NCBI GenBank assembly: GCA_000708835.1
Contig: DF237133.1
Location: 93,215-157,214 of the forward strand
From: Klebsormidium nitens
Lineage: Eukaryota > Streptophyta > Klebsormidiophyceae > Klebsormidiales > Klebsormidiaceae
DNA: 64,000 nt
Reading direction: 5' to 3'
In this document: one piece after another, positions 24,701 to 35,700 of the stretch
Layout of the letters: each line of letters opens with the position of its first letter
Position numbering within the stretch: the first letter of the stretch is position 1
Made by a program: the position numbers and the translations under genes
The notes under the pieces: generated by a model
What the model was told of the DNA's origin: nothing
The model's database searches: none
What the model saw: the letters and a program-made list of their open reading frames with translations, nothing else

Positions 24701-27700
24701 CCATCGAAAAGTCGGTCCAGGATGCGCTGGTCAAAGGGGACGGGAACAAGGACCTCACACAGGTGTGGTGCTCAACCCGCTTTCAAAAACACTCCTTGTT
24801 TCAATTGCAAAGACTTCAGATGGTTTTCTGCTGCGAACGCTGCTCACCACATGACAGGTGAAACAACCGAAACAAAGTCTCATTCCATCAACTTTGCCCT
24901 TGAATGTTCTGTGATGCGACAGCCTTGGCCCCGCAAACAGAGTTTCGCAGAGCCGTCCCTTGGTTCAAAAGCCCTCGGACTTTTCCAATGTCCCGAAGGC
25001 CCAGTTTCGTTTCAGAAGTTCACCCCCTCGGTTTGGGCTTCACATCCGAGAAGGACGCCAAGCCGAAGGCGTGCCTGAGCCGGCTGCTGCGTGCATCTTA
25101 CTGATTACCAAGTTTTTCATTTCCATAGAGTAATATAGAATCGAAACCTCCCAAGATTTCAGCACTTGCAACCCTGAAAGCCAGAAGAACCCTGATGTTG
25201 CAGCTGGAGAAGGCGGTGGGCGCCAAGTTGGAGGCGTCCCTGAGCCGGCAGGTCCAGGCCCAGTTCCAGACTAGGCTCAAGGCGGCCCTTCAGTGGCTGC
25301 TGCGCACGTCATTCCCAAGCATTTCACGGGCGGAAATCTATTCTGAGTATGAATTCTAAGGCCCTAGAAACTCGCATTCGCAGCTGGAGAAGGCGGTGGG
25401 CGCCAAGCTGGAGGCCTCCCTCAGCCGGCAGGTGCAAGCCCAGTTCCAGACGACGCTCAAGGCGGCCCTCCAGGAGACGCTGCGCACGTCGTTCCAGGGC
25501 CTCCTGCTGCCGTCATTCGAGGCCGCCACGCGCGCCATGTTCGAGCAGATCGAGGGCGCGGTGCGGGGCGGCATGGCTGACCATGCACAGAACGCGCAGC
25601 ACGCGGGGGCGGCGGCCAATGGGGCGCTCGCGTCGACGCTCCAGGTTGGTGATTCTTCCTTCTCTGGGGGGGTTGGTCAGTAGACAAGGACGTTACTTTG
25701 CGTGAAGTGTTCTTGGGGTTCGAACCCTGGTTGTTTGGCTTGCCTATGCGACCTTTCGGTTCTGTTCTAACCCTGATTGGTCGCCCCTTTTACAGAACGT
25801 GGGCGTTGAAAATGCAGTTAGTGACTGGACGGCAGAAACACGGAGACTATGCATGGAAGGATCCTGAAATCTGGAAAATCTCAACAAAGAACGTTTGACA
25901 AGTCGTTAGAAGCCCTATATCTCTTCCTCTATAGGACACTATCACATCGGCCTCCGCCTTGGTGTCCACGCTACAGAGTGAGATTGCAGAGGGGCAGCGG
26001 AAGCTCGTCGCGCTGGCGGAGGCGTCAGGAAAGCAGCGCACGGCGAGCCTGACCAAGCAAGGAAATGGCGGACTGCCGGACGGGGCCATCAGCCTGCAGG
26101 TGGGGCCTATTTACACCCCTGCAAAGGGAAAAGGTTCACCTGGCCTTTTTCAAAATATGAGGAAGGAGGAGGCCGAGAGTAGCTTGATTGTTCACTCTTT
26201 AGGGGAAAACAGGGCCTCAGTACGGACTCTTGAATCCTGTCACCAAGACCTGACTTTGCTTGTGATCTAAAATCGCACTAGAGAAAATGTGACTCGGCTG
26301 ATTGTGGGACCCTTTCAAGCCCTGATTGGAGGATCACTTGCTTCTTCCAAGGCGGAGCAACCAGGCGAATGCGGTAGATGATACTCTAGTTTTGGGCACC
26401 AGGACAACCAAGAGGGGGCGCTTATCGCCAAGATTGCACGCTTTTAAGAAGCTCGCACCTTTCCCATATTGAGCGCGCCTTGCTTAGCGTGTGAAGGAAC
26501 GCCTATAGTGTAGCTCGGTTTCAGAGCTCGATCAAAGCGCTGGATTTTGAAATTGCAAACCCCTGCTTGCAGCACGTGGAGGAGAGCCTGAAGATTAGTT
26601 CAGTAGTGTGACTTCGCTTAAGAATACTCGAACAACCTGAGCGCTGAAACCCTTTTTTAAATCCCCGATCCCCCAAACCCTGCTTGCAGCACGTGGAGGA
26701 GAGCCTTTCACTAATGTGACTTAAAACATACCTTGAATGCCCTTAAGCGCCGGAACCCTTTTTCCAAACCCTCCTGATTCCCAACCCCTGCTTGCAGCAC
26801 GTGGAGGAGAGCCTGGACCCGACCAAGGAGCTGTCGCGGCTGCTGGCGGGCGGCAAGTACGAGGAGGCCTTCCTCAAGGCGCTCAACGCGTTCGACGTGC
26901 CCATGGTCACCTGGCTCTGCAACCAGGTGCGCAGTCCTTCTGTATACCGCACCCTCTCGAACCCCCTCAGAGTGTTTGTTCCCATTCTGAATGAGCGTAT
27001 CGGAAGCAAGAAAGCGGGCTTTGACGGAGCCCATACTCCGCAATTTGCACACGAGCCATGTTCTGGTGCGTCCCTGATTGACCAGCATCAATTTCAAAGT
27101 CGAGGTCAAGCTTCGCATCAAGCGGAGCCAAGAGTCTCATTGCAGCCGCTTCTTCGCTGACAAGAAGGTGTTGACCGAGTATGCGGCAGCAAGAGTAGAT
27201 GAGTGATAATACACCAACCTCCGGCAGCAATCCACTGGGGTGTATCTGCCCATACTGAGAAGGTGGAAAGCCTGCAGATCCGGCGACTGCTTATCGGATT
27301 TATATTATTGGCCCTCAGGTTGACCCCAACGCGATCTTTGCGAGCCACCCGCTGCCGTTGAGCCAGGGCGTGCTGCTCTGGCTCGTGTCGCAGCTCGGCA
27401 GCGAGCTCGCCAAGGACACCTCCAAGAAGCTGGTGAGCCGCCACGTGGCACTTCCGGGTTGGATGTCGTGGTCGAGGCTATCGTTCTTTTCTGCCCATGT
27501 GCGCACTTTAGGAGGCCAACGCAAGTCCAGATACGTTGTTCTTCTTTTCAAATGACGCGATGCCAAGCCGGCCTCTGAGGATGTCAGTAAGCATTATGCA
27601 TGGCTGTGTAGTCTTGGCTGTCTTTAGAATCGCTTGAACCCCTGTGACGCTTTACGAAGTTTTGACAAATAAAGGAGGCATACACGAAGCATTGGTTTGT

Positions 27701-28344
27701 TTATGGTCCGCAGCTCCTAAGGTTCGATGTAACAGACGGGCGAGAGACTGACCAGTTGCATTCGGGCCCCCAGGATTGGATCAGCCAGGCCGTGCTGGCA
27801 ATCAACCCGGAGGACCCGCTGCTCGCGCCGCACATGCGCCCTTACCTGGAGCAGGCAAGCCGCTTGTGCAGATTTGCAGCGCTTCTTGGAAGTCTTTGCT
27901 TCAGCTTCGGATGAGTAAAAATCTTTCCGACTTCTAGCGTACTGGAGCAGAGTCGTCTCCCCGGGATCAATCTATTCGTTCCTTGTTCCCACTACGAGTC
28001 TCGCTGTGACGTGCACTGCTTTGTAAAGCCGTTTAGCGGTGTCGTGGGCCTTACGCTTGATGAGAAGATGTCCCTGGCGGCCCGTTTTGGGTTCCTCCTG
28101 TGAGTCTCAAAGAAATGGGCGGAAAGTGTTTCCACACGGGCTGTGCCTAGGTGCCTAGCCTAGATCCCAAAGTACCGGGACTTGCAATTGAGTCGCTCAT
28201 TTCTGAATCAATTAGCTCCCGGTCTTACAGCTGTACCAGAGCCTGCACGCCCAGCTGCAGGCCGTGCCGTCTGGCGGCGATGTGTCTCGCTCTTTGCGGA
28301 CAATAATCCACGTTGTCAACTCGCTTTTGACCTCGTGCAAGTAG
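18777..28344 (+). CDS. EDC4: Enhancer of mRNA-decapping protein 4 (VARICOSE-type)
   Basis: This is the scaffold of the cytoplasmic decapping complex in P-bodies; in plants VCS binds DCP1/DCP2. Thirteen exons: 18777-19634, 19932-19981, 20358-20496, 20825-21295, 21720-21968, 22455-24116, 24643-24762, 25384-25644, 25935-26099, 26798-26926, 27319-27432, 27774-27854, 28231-28344. The frame is intact: 1470 aa plus TAG. Residues 1 to about 215 are Pro/Gln/Gly-rich. The VCS-type lead-in (GRVLSGAHVVYDID, EIAVNRNYICYG) and a WD40 region run to about 589. Exon 6 encodes a disordered Ala/Pro/Glu/Lys linker of 554 aa with an NVKWAPK-like motif. Residues 1115-1270 are helical (RLEKVIKANAEAQ, LEKAVGAKLEASL, FEQIEGAV). 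The conserved C-terminal domain follows (LDPTKELSRLLAGGKYEEAF, AINPEDPLLAPHMRPYLEQ, ending SLLTSCK). The intron after exon 12 starts with GC. Several introns contain decayed copies of neighbouring exon edges (listed separately). Confidence 0.95.
24274..24320 (+). repeat. Intronic copy of EDC4 exon 6 tail and its 5' splice site
   Basis: About 47 bp here repeat the last 43 bp of exon 6 plus donor (real copy from 24075, offset 199 bp). The copy would read TGALSRELPALAEKV against TGALSRDLPALVEKV in the real exon, with the GTGGG donor preserved. No AG acceptor lies close upstream, so it probably is not spliced in. Confidence 0.75.
25046..25360 (+). repeat. Two upstream degenerate copies of EDC4 exon 8
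   Basis: The real exon begins at 25384. A good copy begins at 25204 after an intact CAG acceptor. It reads LEKAVGAKLEASLSRQVQAQ and on, nearly identical to the real exon for about 110 bp, then diverges and reaches a TAA just before the real exon's acceptor. A more decayed copy covers about 25047-25101 (EKDAK, CLSRLLRASY then stop). Periods are about 157 and 180 bp. Confidence 0.85.
26555..26797 (+). repeat. Tandem copies of EDC4 exon 10 acceptor and exon head
   Basis: The sequence CTGCTTGCAG followed by CACGTGGAGGAGAGCCT occurs three times, with exon-like starts at 26573, 26690 and 26798 (periods 117 and 108 bp). Only the last continues into the conserved LDPTKELSRLL coding sequence. The spacers between copies also match each other (a CGC..GAAACCCTTTTTT-like stretch and an AATGTGACTT-like stretch), so whole units were duplicated. 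Confidence 0.9.
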
Positions 28345-29317
28345 GGTGGGTAATCGGAGGTGGCGGAAAAGAGCGTCCGCGGAGGATGATTGGATAGTTG
28401 GTAAGGAAGTGGTTAGTGAAGGCTTGCGGGCGCGTTAAGGGGACCAACATTTGGTGAGATGGGGATGAGAGGCTAGGCGAGTAATGAGGGCCGTGTCTGA
28501 GACAAACTGGTGGAAGGGCTAGAGAAGGTGGACATGACGAGGTTTGCGCTGTAAGCGGATGATGCAGTAGGTGCGTAAGACGGCCAGGTGACGAGAATTG
28601 AAACCGAAAACGGAGCGTACATTTGTGGGCGGCCGTCTTATGCACCTCAAGCCGTCTGCTCGGATGCTTCATGCAGTGGATTATGGTCACGTTGTCCTTG
28701 ATGGCTGAAAATCTCGTCAAGGGGAAGGCGAATGTTGAAGATCTTGGAGTTCGCTCTTGCTTGACAAGATAATGCATTTCGTTCACACCCTCGAATGCGG
28801 AAATGATAATTTAGCAGATATTTAGATCGATATGTCGACGTCCTACCACTAGCTTGATTAGTTTCTAAAGAAACAGCAGGTAGACTTAGTGAATCTAGCC
28901 ATGATTTCCACCGTCAAAATCAACCGTCAAAATTACATGATGGATCCTTGGAGTATACATGCTTGTTGCGAGCCTGTTGACAACAAAGTACGCTACCGTC
29001 AAAGAGACGGTATAGCGCTAGGACAAATTCAGGTGCTTGTGTGTGGGGGTATTACGAATGTTCGAACGGTAGTGCTTTTGAATCATGATGCATGTGGGCA
29101 AATGGGGGCTGCATGCCAGCTAGTGATGGTCTCCGTACGAATTGTCTGCCAGCATTGCAATCGATCAACGGATTGGCGGCCCGAGCTCAGGAGGGGGGGG
29201 GGGTGCGGGGGGGGCGCAGCCCCCCCGCGTTCTGCCAAATTGAGCGGGGGGCAAAAAAGGGTTGCTTGAAAGAAAGAATTGTCCTATGAAAAGGTGTCCG
29301 CAGTCAAAAGGGCTGTG
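28345..29317. other. Spacer after EDC4 with a G-run/C-run patch
   Basis: The EDC4 3' UTR probably lies in the first part. A long run of G followed by a run of C lies at about 29188-29230 and could fold into a hairpin or G-quadruplex. No gene seen. Confidence 0.45.
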
Positions 29318-29417
29318 TGTTTTCATCCAGGCTCGAACTGGAGACCTTTCGCGATCAACCGAAGCTGTGACTGCCTCGATGTTAGGCGAATGTGATAACC
29401 AACTACACCATGAAAAC
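29318..29417 (-). tRNA. tRNA-Val (AAC) with a 26-nt intron
   Basis: Read on the minus strand from 29417: acceptor strand GTTTTCA, then TG, a D-arm with AGTTGGTTA, anticodon stem TTCGC and loop C-T-AAC-A. After position 37 there is a 26-nt intron (29354-29379), followed by C38 and the matching stem GCGAA. A T-arm with TTCGAGC comes next, then TGAAAAC closing the acceptor stem perfectly, and discriminator A at 29318. The body closely resembles plant tRNA-Val(AAC). The intron sits at the canonical 37/38 site and contains GTT, which could pair with the anticodon. Known plant nuclear tRNA introns are largely limited to tRNA-Tyr and elongator tRNA-Met, so this one is unusual. CCA is not encoded, as expected in a nucleus. 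Confidence 0.9.
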
Positions 29418-29795
29418 GCGGATGCCACAACGGGCAACTAGGAAAATATAAAGCAATCAAAACACACTCACTTCTTGCACCCTTTCTCGGGATGGATCTC
29501 CGCCCACCCTTTTGGCCTGAAGAACGGGGCCCCCCGTACCCCCCCGCCGGTGCCCCGGGCACTGGCCCATTATGATGGAGTCATGCAACCACTTGCTAGC
29601 TGGATGATGGCCTCACAGAGTCACACTAGCTCAGGCTGTGACTCGACATTCCTTGGATGATGGCCGCTGTCGCATTCTCCAGCAAGCTGACGGTCATTGC
29701 ATCCGCAGCCCTGTGCGGGGCTGCCCCTTTCTCTGACTTTTGGATTTGAAAGCTGGGCGCACTTCAGGATCACTTGGGGCTGAGGAGTCCCCGCA
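29418..29795. other. Spacer between tRNA and nucleotide-sugar transporter
   Basis: This is presumably the promoter and 5' UTR of the transporter. No distinct element recognised. Confidence 0.4.
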
Positions 29796-32700
29796 ATGAG
29801 CCACAACGACTCGGGCTCTCTGGGCCGGCTCGAGCGCGGGGACCGGCGGCGCAACAGCATCGGGGGCCTCAGCGGCGCGTCCTTCCCCGCCAGCGAGACG
29901 GACGACTCCGCGGGGATCGCTTCCAGCGCCCCCCCGCGCCCGAGCCACCGCCGCGAGGCCTCGGAAGGGGGGGCGCTGCGCTCGCGCCTGTCTCTGGATT
30001 CCACGTGGAGCGAGCTCCAACCCCTGGAAGAGAACGGCGCCTCGATAAGCGGGGCGGGCAGCAATGCGGACACGCCCACGAGCAACTTTGCTGCCAGTTT
30101 TGGGAAATCCTCCCCCCTGGAGGGAATGCTGTTCCGGTCACCCTCGGAGCGGCGAAGGGACTCGTTCGACCTGGCGTCGCCAGACTTTGCGGCCCGCTTG
30201 ATGAGGCGGGAGTCAATAGATGCGGGGACGGCCCCCCCTGATCTGGGCGGGGGGGGGCCGAGGCAGGCGGTGAAACGGTCGAGGAGCAGCGTGTCGATCC
30301 AGGTGCCTCCAGAGTTGCTGGCACAGTTTACGCCCCCGCCAAGCAGCTACCCCTCCCCCGCAATGGTGAGCTTTCTCTCTAAGTCCAGTTTCTTCATGCC
30401 TGAGCTCAGATCTAAGACCAGAGACTAGCTGTTTTTGGCTGCAATCTGGTCGACAATTTCCAGCTCACATAAGCTTCTTGGGGTGCATTACGCATAAAGA
30501 TGCAAGGTTGGACGGATGCTCTTGGCAATCGGAGGGTTTGCGGCAATTGCGTAAGATCTGTCGGGACGTCGCCGCTGAACAAGCAACACTCACGTGAGGA
30601 ATGTGGGATTTTGTTGAAGGGATTGCCAGTTGTGACTGGTCGCCGTTTGCTATGACGTGCTAAGATGGTGGGCATATAATTGCACGACATACCTTCGGAA
30701 GCTGACAAGGTCGTGTAGACGTTGAGCTCAGCAACACGATGTGACCAGATCAGGGTGCGATTGTATGGTGCCACTGAGTTAAACATCAGGCCAAAGCTCT
30801 GGGAAGCTGCATCTAGCATAAGCTGGCCTATTATGGCAGTCGGCGGGGGAGTGTTCTTTGAGATAGATGGACGCAGCAGAACCAGGCAGAGCAAATTTTT
30901 CTGGTGCTCTGTTTGAGGTGCAGCCTGATGTGAGTTGGTCGGTCACTTGGTTGACATTAGTCCTGCTCTGCTCTATTGGCTGTCCAGGAGAACGCTCACC
31001 TCATATTTTGACCTCTACTGAGCTGAGGGAGGTTCATTTGTTATGCTCACCAGGGGCAGAAAGCATCTCTTATTCAGCATACTAAAGTGTATGCAAATCC
31101 CCATTTAGGAAGGTGTAGGACTGTAGGTGCCCATCTAGCCTACCACTCAAGCTTTTACGGCTTCTTTGCGCCTGCCAAGTTTCTTTAAAGAGTTGCATCA
31201 GCTCCTTGCCCCAATTCACCGGGCGTTATCTGCTTGTTGCCTTTCTGTCTTTCCCGTTAAGCCCAATTCATCCTCTGTCTTCTTATGTAAGCTCATTGCT
31301 TATATGAGGCTATACGCGTGGCTGCAGATGGGGCCCTCCCCTCCAGGCACGTCGCCCTCCCCAGAATCGAAGGAGCGAACGCGTAAGCTATGGCTCATGG
31401 TAATATGCGCCGGAGGCATATACACGTGCTACATAACTTATGGCCTCCAGCAAGAAAAGCTGTAAGCGTTTCCGCTCTGCTCCTGTTCCTTGAAGCTCGC
31501 GTATTTAGGAGTGCTTGCGGTGCATCCGAAAACCGTCACAACGCCATTGAGATATTTGAAATAAGGCAGAGCCGTTGGCTTTGATAAGACTCCTCAAGCC
31601 CATCCAAACCACTTCCATCGAGTGGTTGCCGATCATCTCAGAAATTCTGGCTTGCGGGCAGTCCACCACGTTTCTGAATATCAGGGGGTTTGCGGGCAAC
31701 TGAAAGAACAAGTGCGCCTCGCTGTGTCTGCCTTTGCAAGGACTTGTTGAAAGAAAGAATGTAATATCTGCAGATCCTCGGAAGTATTCAGAGCAGAGAG
31801 GGAGTGTACTTTGGTCTCCATACCCTGGTTAGCTCAAGGCCACGATAACGATTCGCCAATACAGCCAGGTCCAAGGAAACGACCACATATTTTCCAGCGA
31901 TCAAGGGATCATCAAACAGCGAATGGGGACAACGAGATTCTATTGACTTTTTCAGATACACACAAGAAATTGTCAGATACGCAGTGACAGAGTATTCATT
32001 AACCAGAGTCGAGTTCAGCAGGTCTTCATGGAGTCTTGCAATTTCTGGCGCAGGTATACGACTGATTATTCAGAAGGACTGGGAGAGTACTTTGAGTACA
32101 CCCTCGTACTCGTCTTCATTCAGTGCATATTTAACGTCCTATTCTCCTTGATCAGTGAGTCGCCCTTGTCATCCTCTTGAGGTTTCTCATTGTTCGATTA
32201 GCGAGCGATCTGGCGACCTGCCTTGATGACACCGCCTCGTTGATCTCGTTTTATCTTGTCAGTGACTTGCATGCTTTACTCCTTGCGAACTGTAGTCTGA
32301 CGTACTTTTGCTGATCAGTATTCCGACTTCTCACTGGTTTCCTGTTGCAACTTTGCGTTGCTTGTCAGCTGAGACAATTGTCTAGTTGCTAGGAGAGAAG
32401 TCGCCCACTTCCAGTGTCGAGGGACTGGGGGCTCTTTAGTTGTTGCTCGCGAATCACCAAAGCAGCATCGTCATGAGGGAACGCCTCCGACGTTTTCTTT
32501 GGTCAATTGAACGATTTGTTTTCCTTATCTGCATACACTACGAATTGCTCGCGTCACTCGTCCATTGTGCCTCTCCTCGATCTTGTGTACTGGTCCAGGG
32601 AATATATCCCCGCGCCTCCGAGCTTTCCTGTGCTGACTTCCATCCGACCGAACGCTGACGTCACCCATCCTGCTTCTTTCCTCAGTCATGTTAGCCCAAG

Positions 32701-35700
32701 GCTTCGACCCCCGTGCCTCACAGCACCGGACCAAAGTCAAAGTCTTCACCGACTTCGCCCCCACGTCCTTCGCTTATATCTCCGCCACAATATGCTCCAA
32801 CGCCGCCCTACAGTACCTCAGCTATCCTACACAGGTGAGACTAATCTTCTGCACGCTTCATTTCTTTGGTACTGAGCCCTAGGTCTGCCTACATGTGTCA
32901 CGATTCTGCTTTGATCTACTTCATTGTGCTTCATACCGCCTTGCACCAATCTTAGCTACTCCACGCCTGTGCGCGTTTGGCTGATTTAATTTCCGATGGC
33001 TGTCCACGTGTCCTCCACGTCATGGAATCTTTTCTACTTGTTTCTGAGCTCGTAAGCTTCCCAGGACGTCGCTCTCTGGATTGCGGTTACTGACGCGAAA
33101 GGGCCTCGTCGGAGTCCCACTCAAAAACGAGAAAGCCAAAGGCGAATCCCTGAGATTCATTCGGTTGGCCTGTGATTGGCCCGGCAGGACGTTGCCGTCC
33201 CAGTCTCTTGTCGATACTGGATTCGGTTTGAATGCTGATTGAGGGGGCTCTTCCCATGCAGGTTTTGGGGAAGTCCGTCAAGATGATACCCGGTGAGTGG
33301 CTCTTGTTCCCCCTTTCCGCTGTTTTGATGTGCGTAGAATTGAACAGGTTTTGCCAACGGAGGTGAATTACTCCCCACTCAGCTGACTCCCCAATTCGGC
33401 CTGCTGCATCCCTTAAAGACCCAATCAGATCTGTTTTCGCACCGCTAGGCATCGGGGCTGTATTTGGGTTTGAAAATCACACCGATCCTCGTCTTTCTGC
33501 AGTTATGCTCTTCGGTGTGTTTTACAACCGGATTCGATACAGATGGACCGAGTACTTTTGCGTGCTTCTGGTCAGCGGGGGTATTGGGCTCTTCTTCCTG
33601 TCCAATAAGGTGAGCGTCATATCTATCTCCCCCAGACCGTCTGGATTTTTCATAATTTGTTACGGTAGGTACAGGCGAAGAAGTTAGAGGGACTAACAGC
33701 GGATTATTGGACGTGGAAAATGCACATTTGGACACAGTTGATCTCGCTTGGAAGCCTCAGAAAAACTGCAGACGAACTGTCAGGTCGCAGTCGGTGGACG
33801 AGACTACCATCACATTAAACGACCCTTTTGCGCGTTAAGGAAGAACATCGCAGGTCAACGGAAGTTTCTCCAGACCTTCCACTCGTCTTCCAGCCGACAG
33901 AAACACGCTGAGCGATTCGACCGGCTCCGTGTCTTGACACTACGCCTTACCATAAGCCAAGGAAAAGAACAGATTGGCATCCACAGTGTCGTGAGCACTA
34001 ACTCTTCGCGAACATCTTCGTTCAAACCACAACCTGGATACCGAGTCACCCGTTGTTGACACCACGCCTTTCCTCAGGTCAAGGAAGGAGACGAGGAGGC
34101 CAGCCATAGTGTCAAGGGGCAGCTCCTGGGGCAGCTGCTGCTGATCGCGTCGCTAGTGCTGGACGGTGTCACGGGGGCTACGCAGGATCGCATGGTGGCC
34201 AAACATTTGCCGTCTTCGCTCGAGCTGATGTTCTTCCAGAATTTGTGGGGGGCCATCCTCACGTTCTTTGGTGAGTACCTCAGAAATTTTAAACACCCTG
34301 GTAATGTAATTGAATCACATAAGATCATCAGAGTCCGAAAACTCAATCCTTGAGACACTTCGGTTCTGCCATCGGTGCTCGAGGACATGTTCTGGCATTC
34401 CCTGTGAGGCAATCATTTCACGTTTTTTGGTGACGCACTCAAGGATTCCGTTTATCCTCAGAAAGCCTGACTGCTGAGTTCCGAACCCGAACTTTCTCGA
34501 GTACCAGTAGCCCAATCTGACTCTAGCTGTGACGCTGATACGCTCGACGCTTCCCATCCGTTTCGGCCGATGCGGATCCTAAACGTTGTTGCTTTCTGGC
34601 TTACTTTCACACGAGGCACGGGCCCTCCGCTTGCAAATCAGATATGCACGCCTTTTTTTGGAGTCCCCAGTAGTCGGATGCGTTGAAATAAAGAACAGAT
34701 GCCGGTGCAGTCCGGTACTTACAATCGAGCGGATACTGGAGATCTGGGATGAAAGGTGGTGTTGAGAGGCTGGGCGCCGCAACGGCTGGACGTCTCCGGC
34801 AGTGTCTCTTCGAGATTCTCGAGCTTCTTCATTGCCGCCGATCTCAACCGTGGTTCCTCTAGGACTTGAGATTCCGAGACTTGCAAAGCTCAGAGCTTCC
34901 TGAAACCTGTTAAGCACCGAGTTTTTGGCTTGTGCTTCCCCATAGGATCTGCTTTCATTGACCCATGCTGCATGCCTCCTGTTCACGGGTCTGCTTCTTA
35001 CGTACCCCCTGCGTCCTCTGCAGCCTTGCTGTCGTCCGGGGAGTTCTTCCGGGGCGTGGCGTATTTATTGCGGTACCGCGTCGTGTTGCTGGACGTGACC
35101 GTTTTTTCCCTCACGAGCGCCGCCGGCCAGGTGAGCGTGTCTAGATGCTTGGACGGTTGACTTCAAAGAACCAATGCCTGGACCCCAAATCTGAAAAGTA
35201 GACCCTGAACTCAAACCAATCAGCTCGATCTTCAACAAACAGACCGTAAACGCCTTCAACACCTGAGAAAAAGTCTTCCTGTTGCAATACGACCATGGCC
35301 AAAGGAAACTTTTGTCGGCGAATCACTGTCTGCGTCGAATAATTGGAGGAGTCACGCTGCGCATATGCATGAGAATGCCAGTACAATGTTGGCTTCGTAT
35401 GACTGGTGCGACTGGACGCAAGTGCTGTCTACTCTGCACTGTGCTGGCTAGCTTCGTTGTGCTCTTTCGCAGCATGCTTGACAGAAAGGAAGAAAGTTCG
35501 AAAAACAGCTTGCACCTGCTTGTTCCTTTTATCAAGATAGAAACCATGCCTTGAGCACAGCAGAAATGGAGGCACTATTGCCCAGGGTACTTCCCATGGA
35601 CCAGTGACTAAGTTATCTCAACGGCGTTCCTCTCCGCTGTGCCAGTCCGTGTCTGACCACGGACATGGACTCTTTTGTTGCAGTTCTTCATCTTTCTGTG

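Noticed and set aside
25712-25732. GGGGTTCGAACCCTGG, a T-arm-like motif
   Set aside because: No matching acceptor, D or anticodon stems upstream; it lies inside an EDC4 intron.
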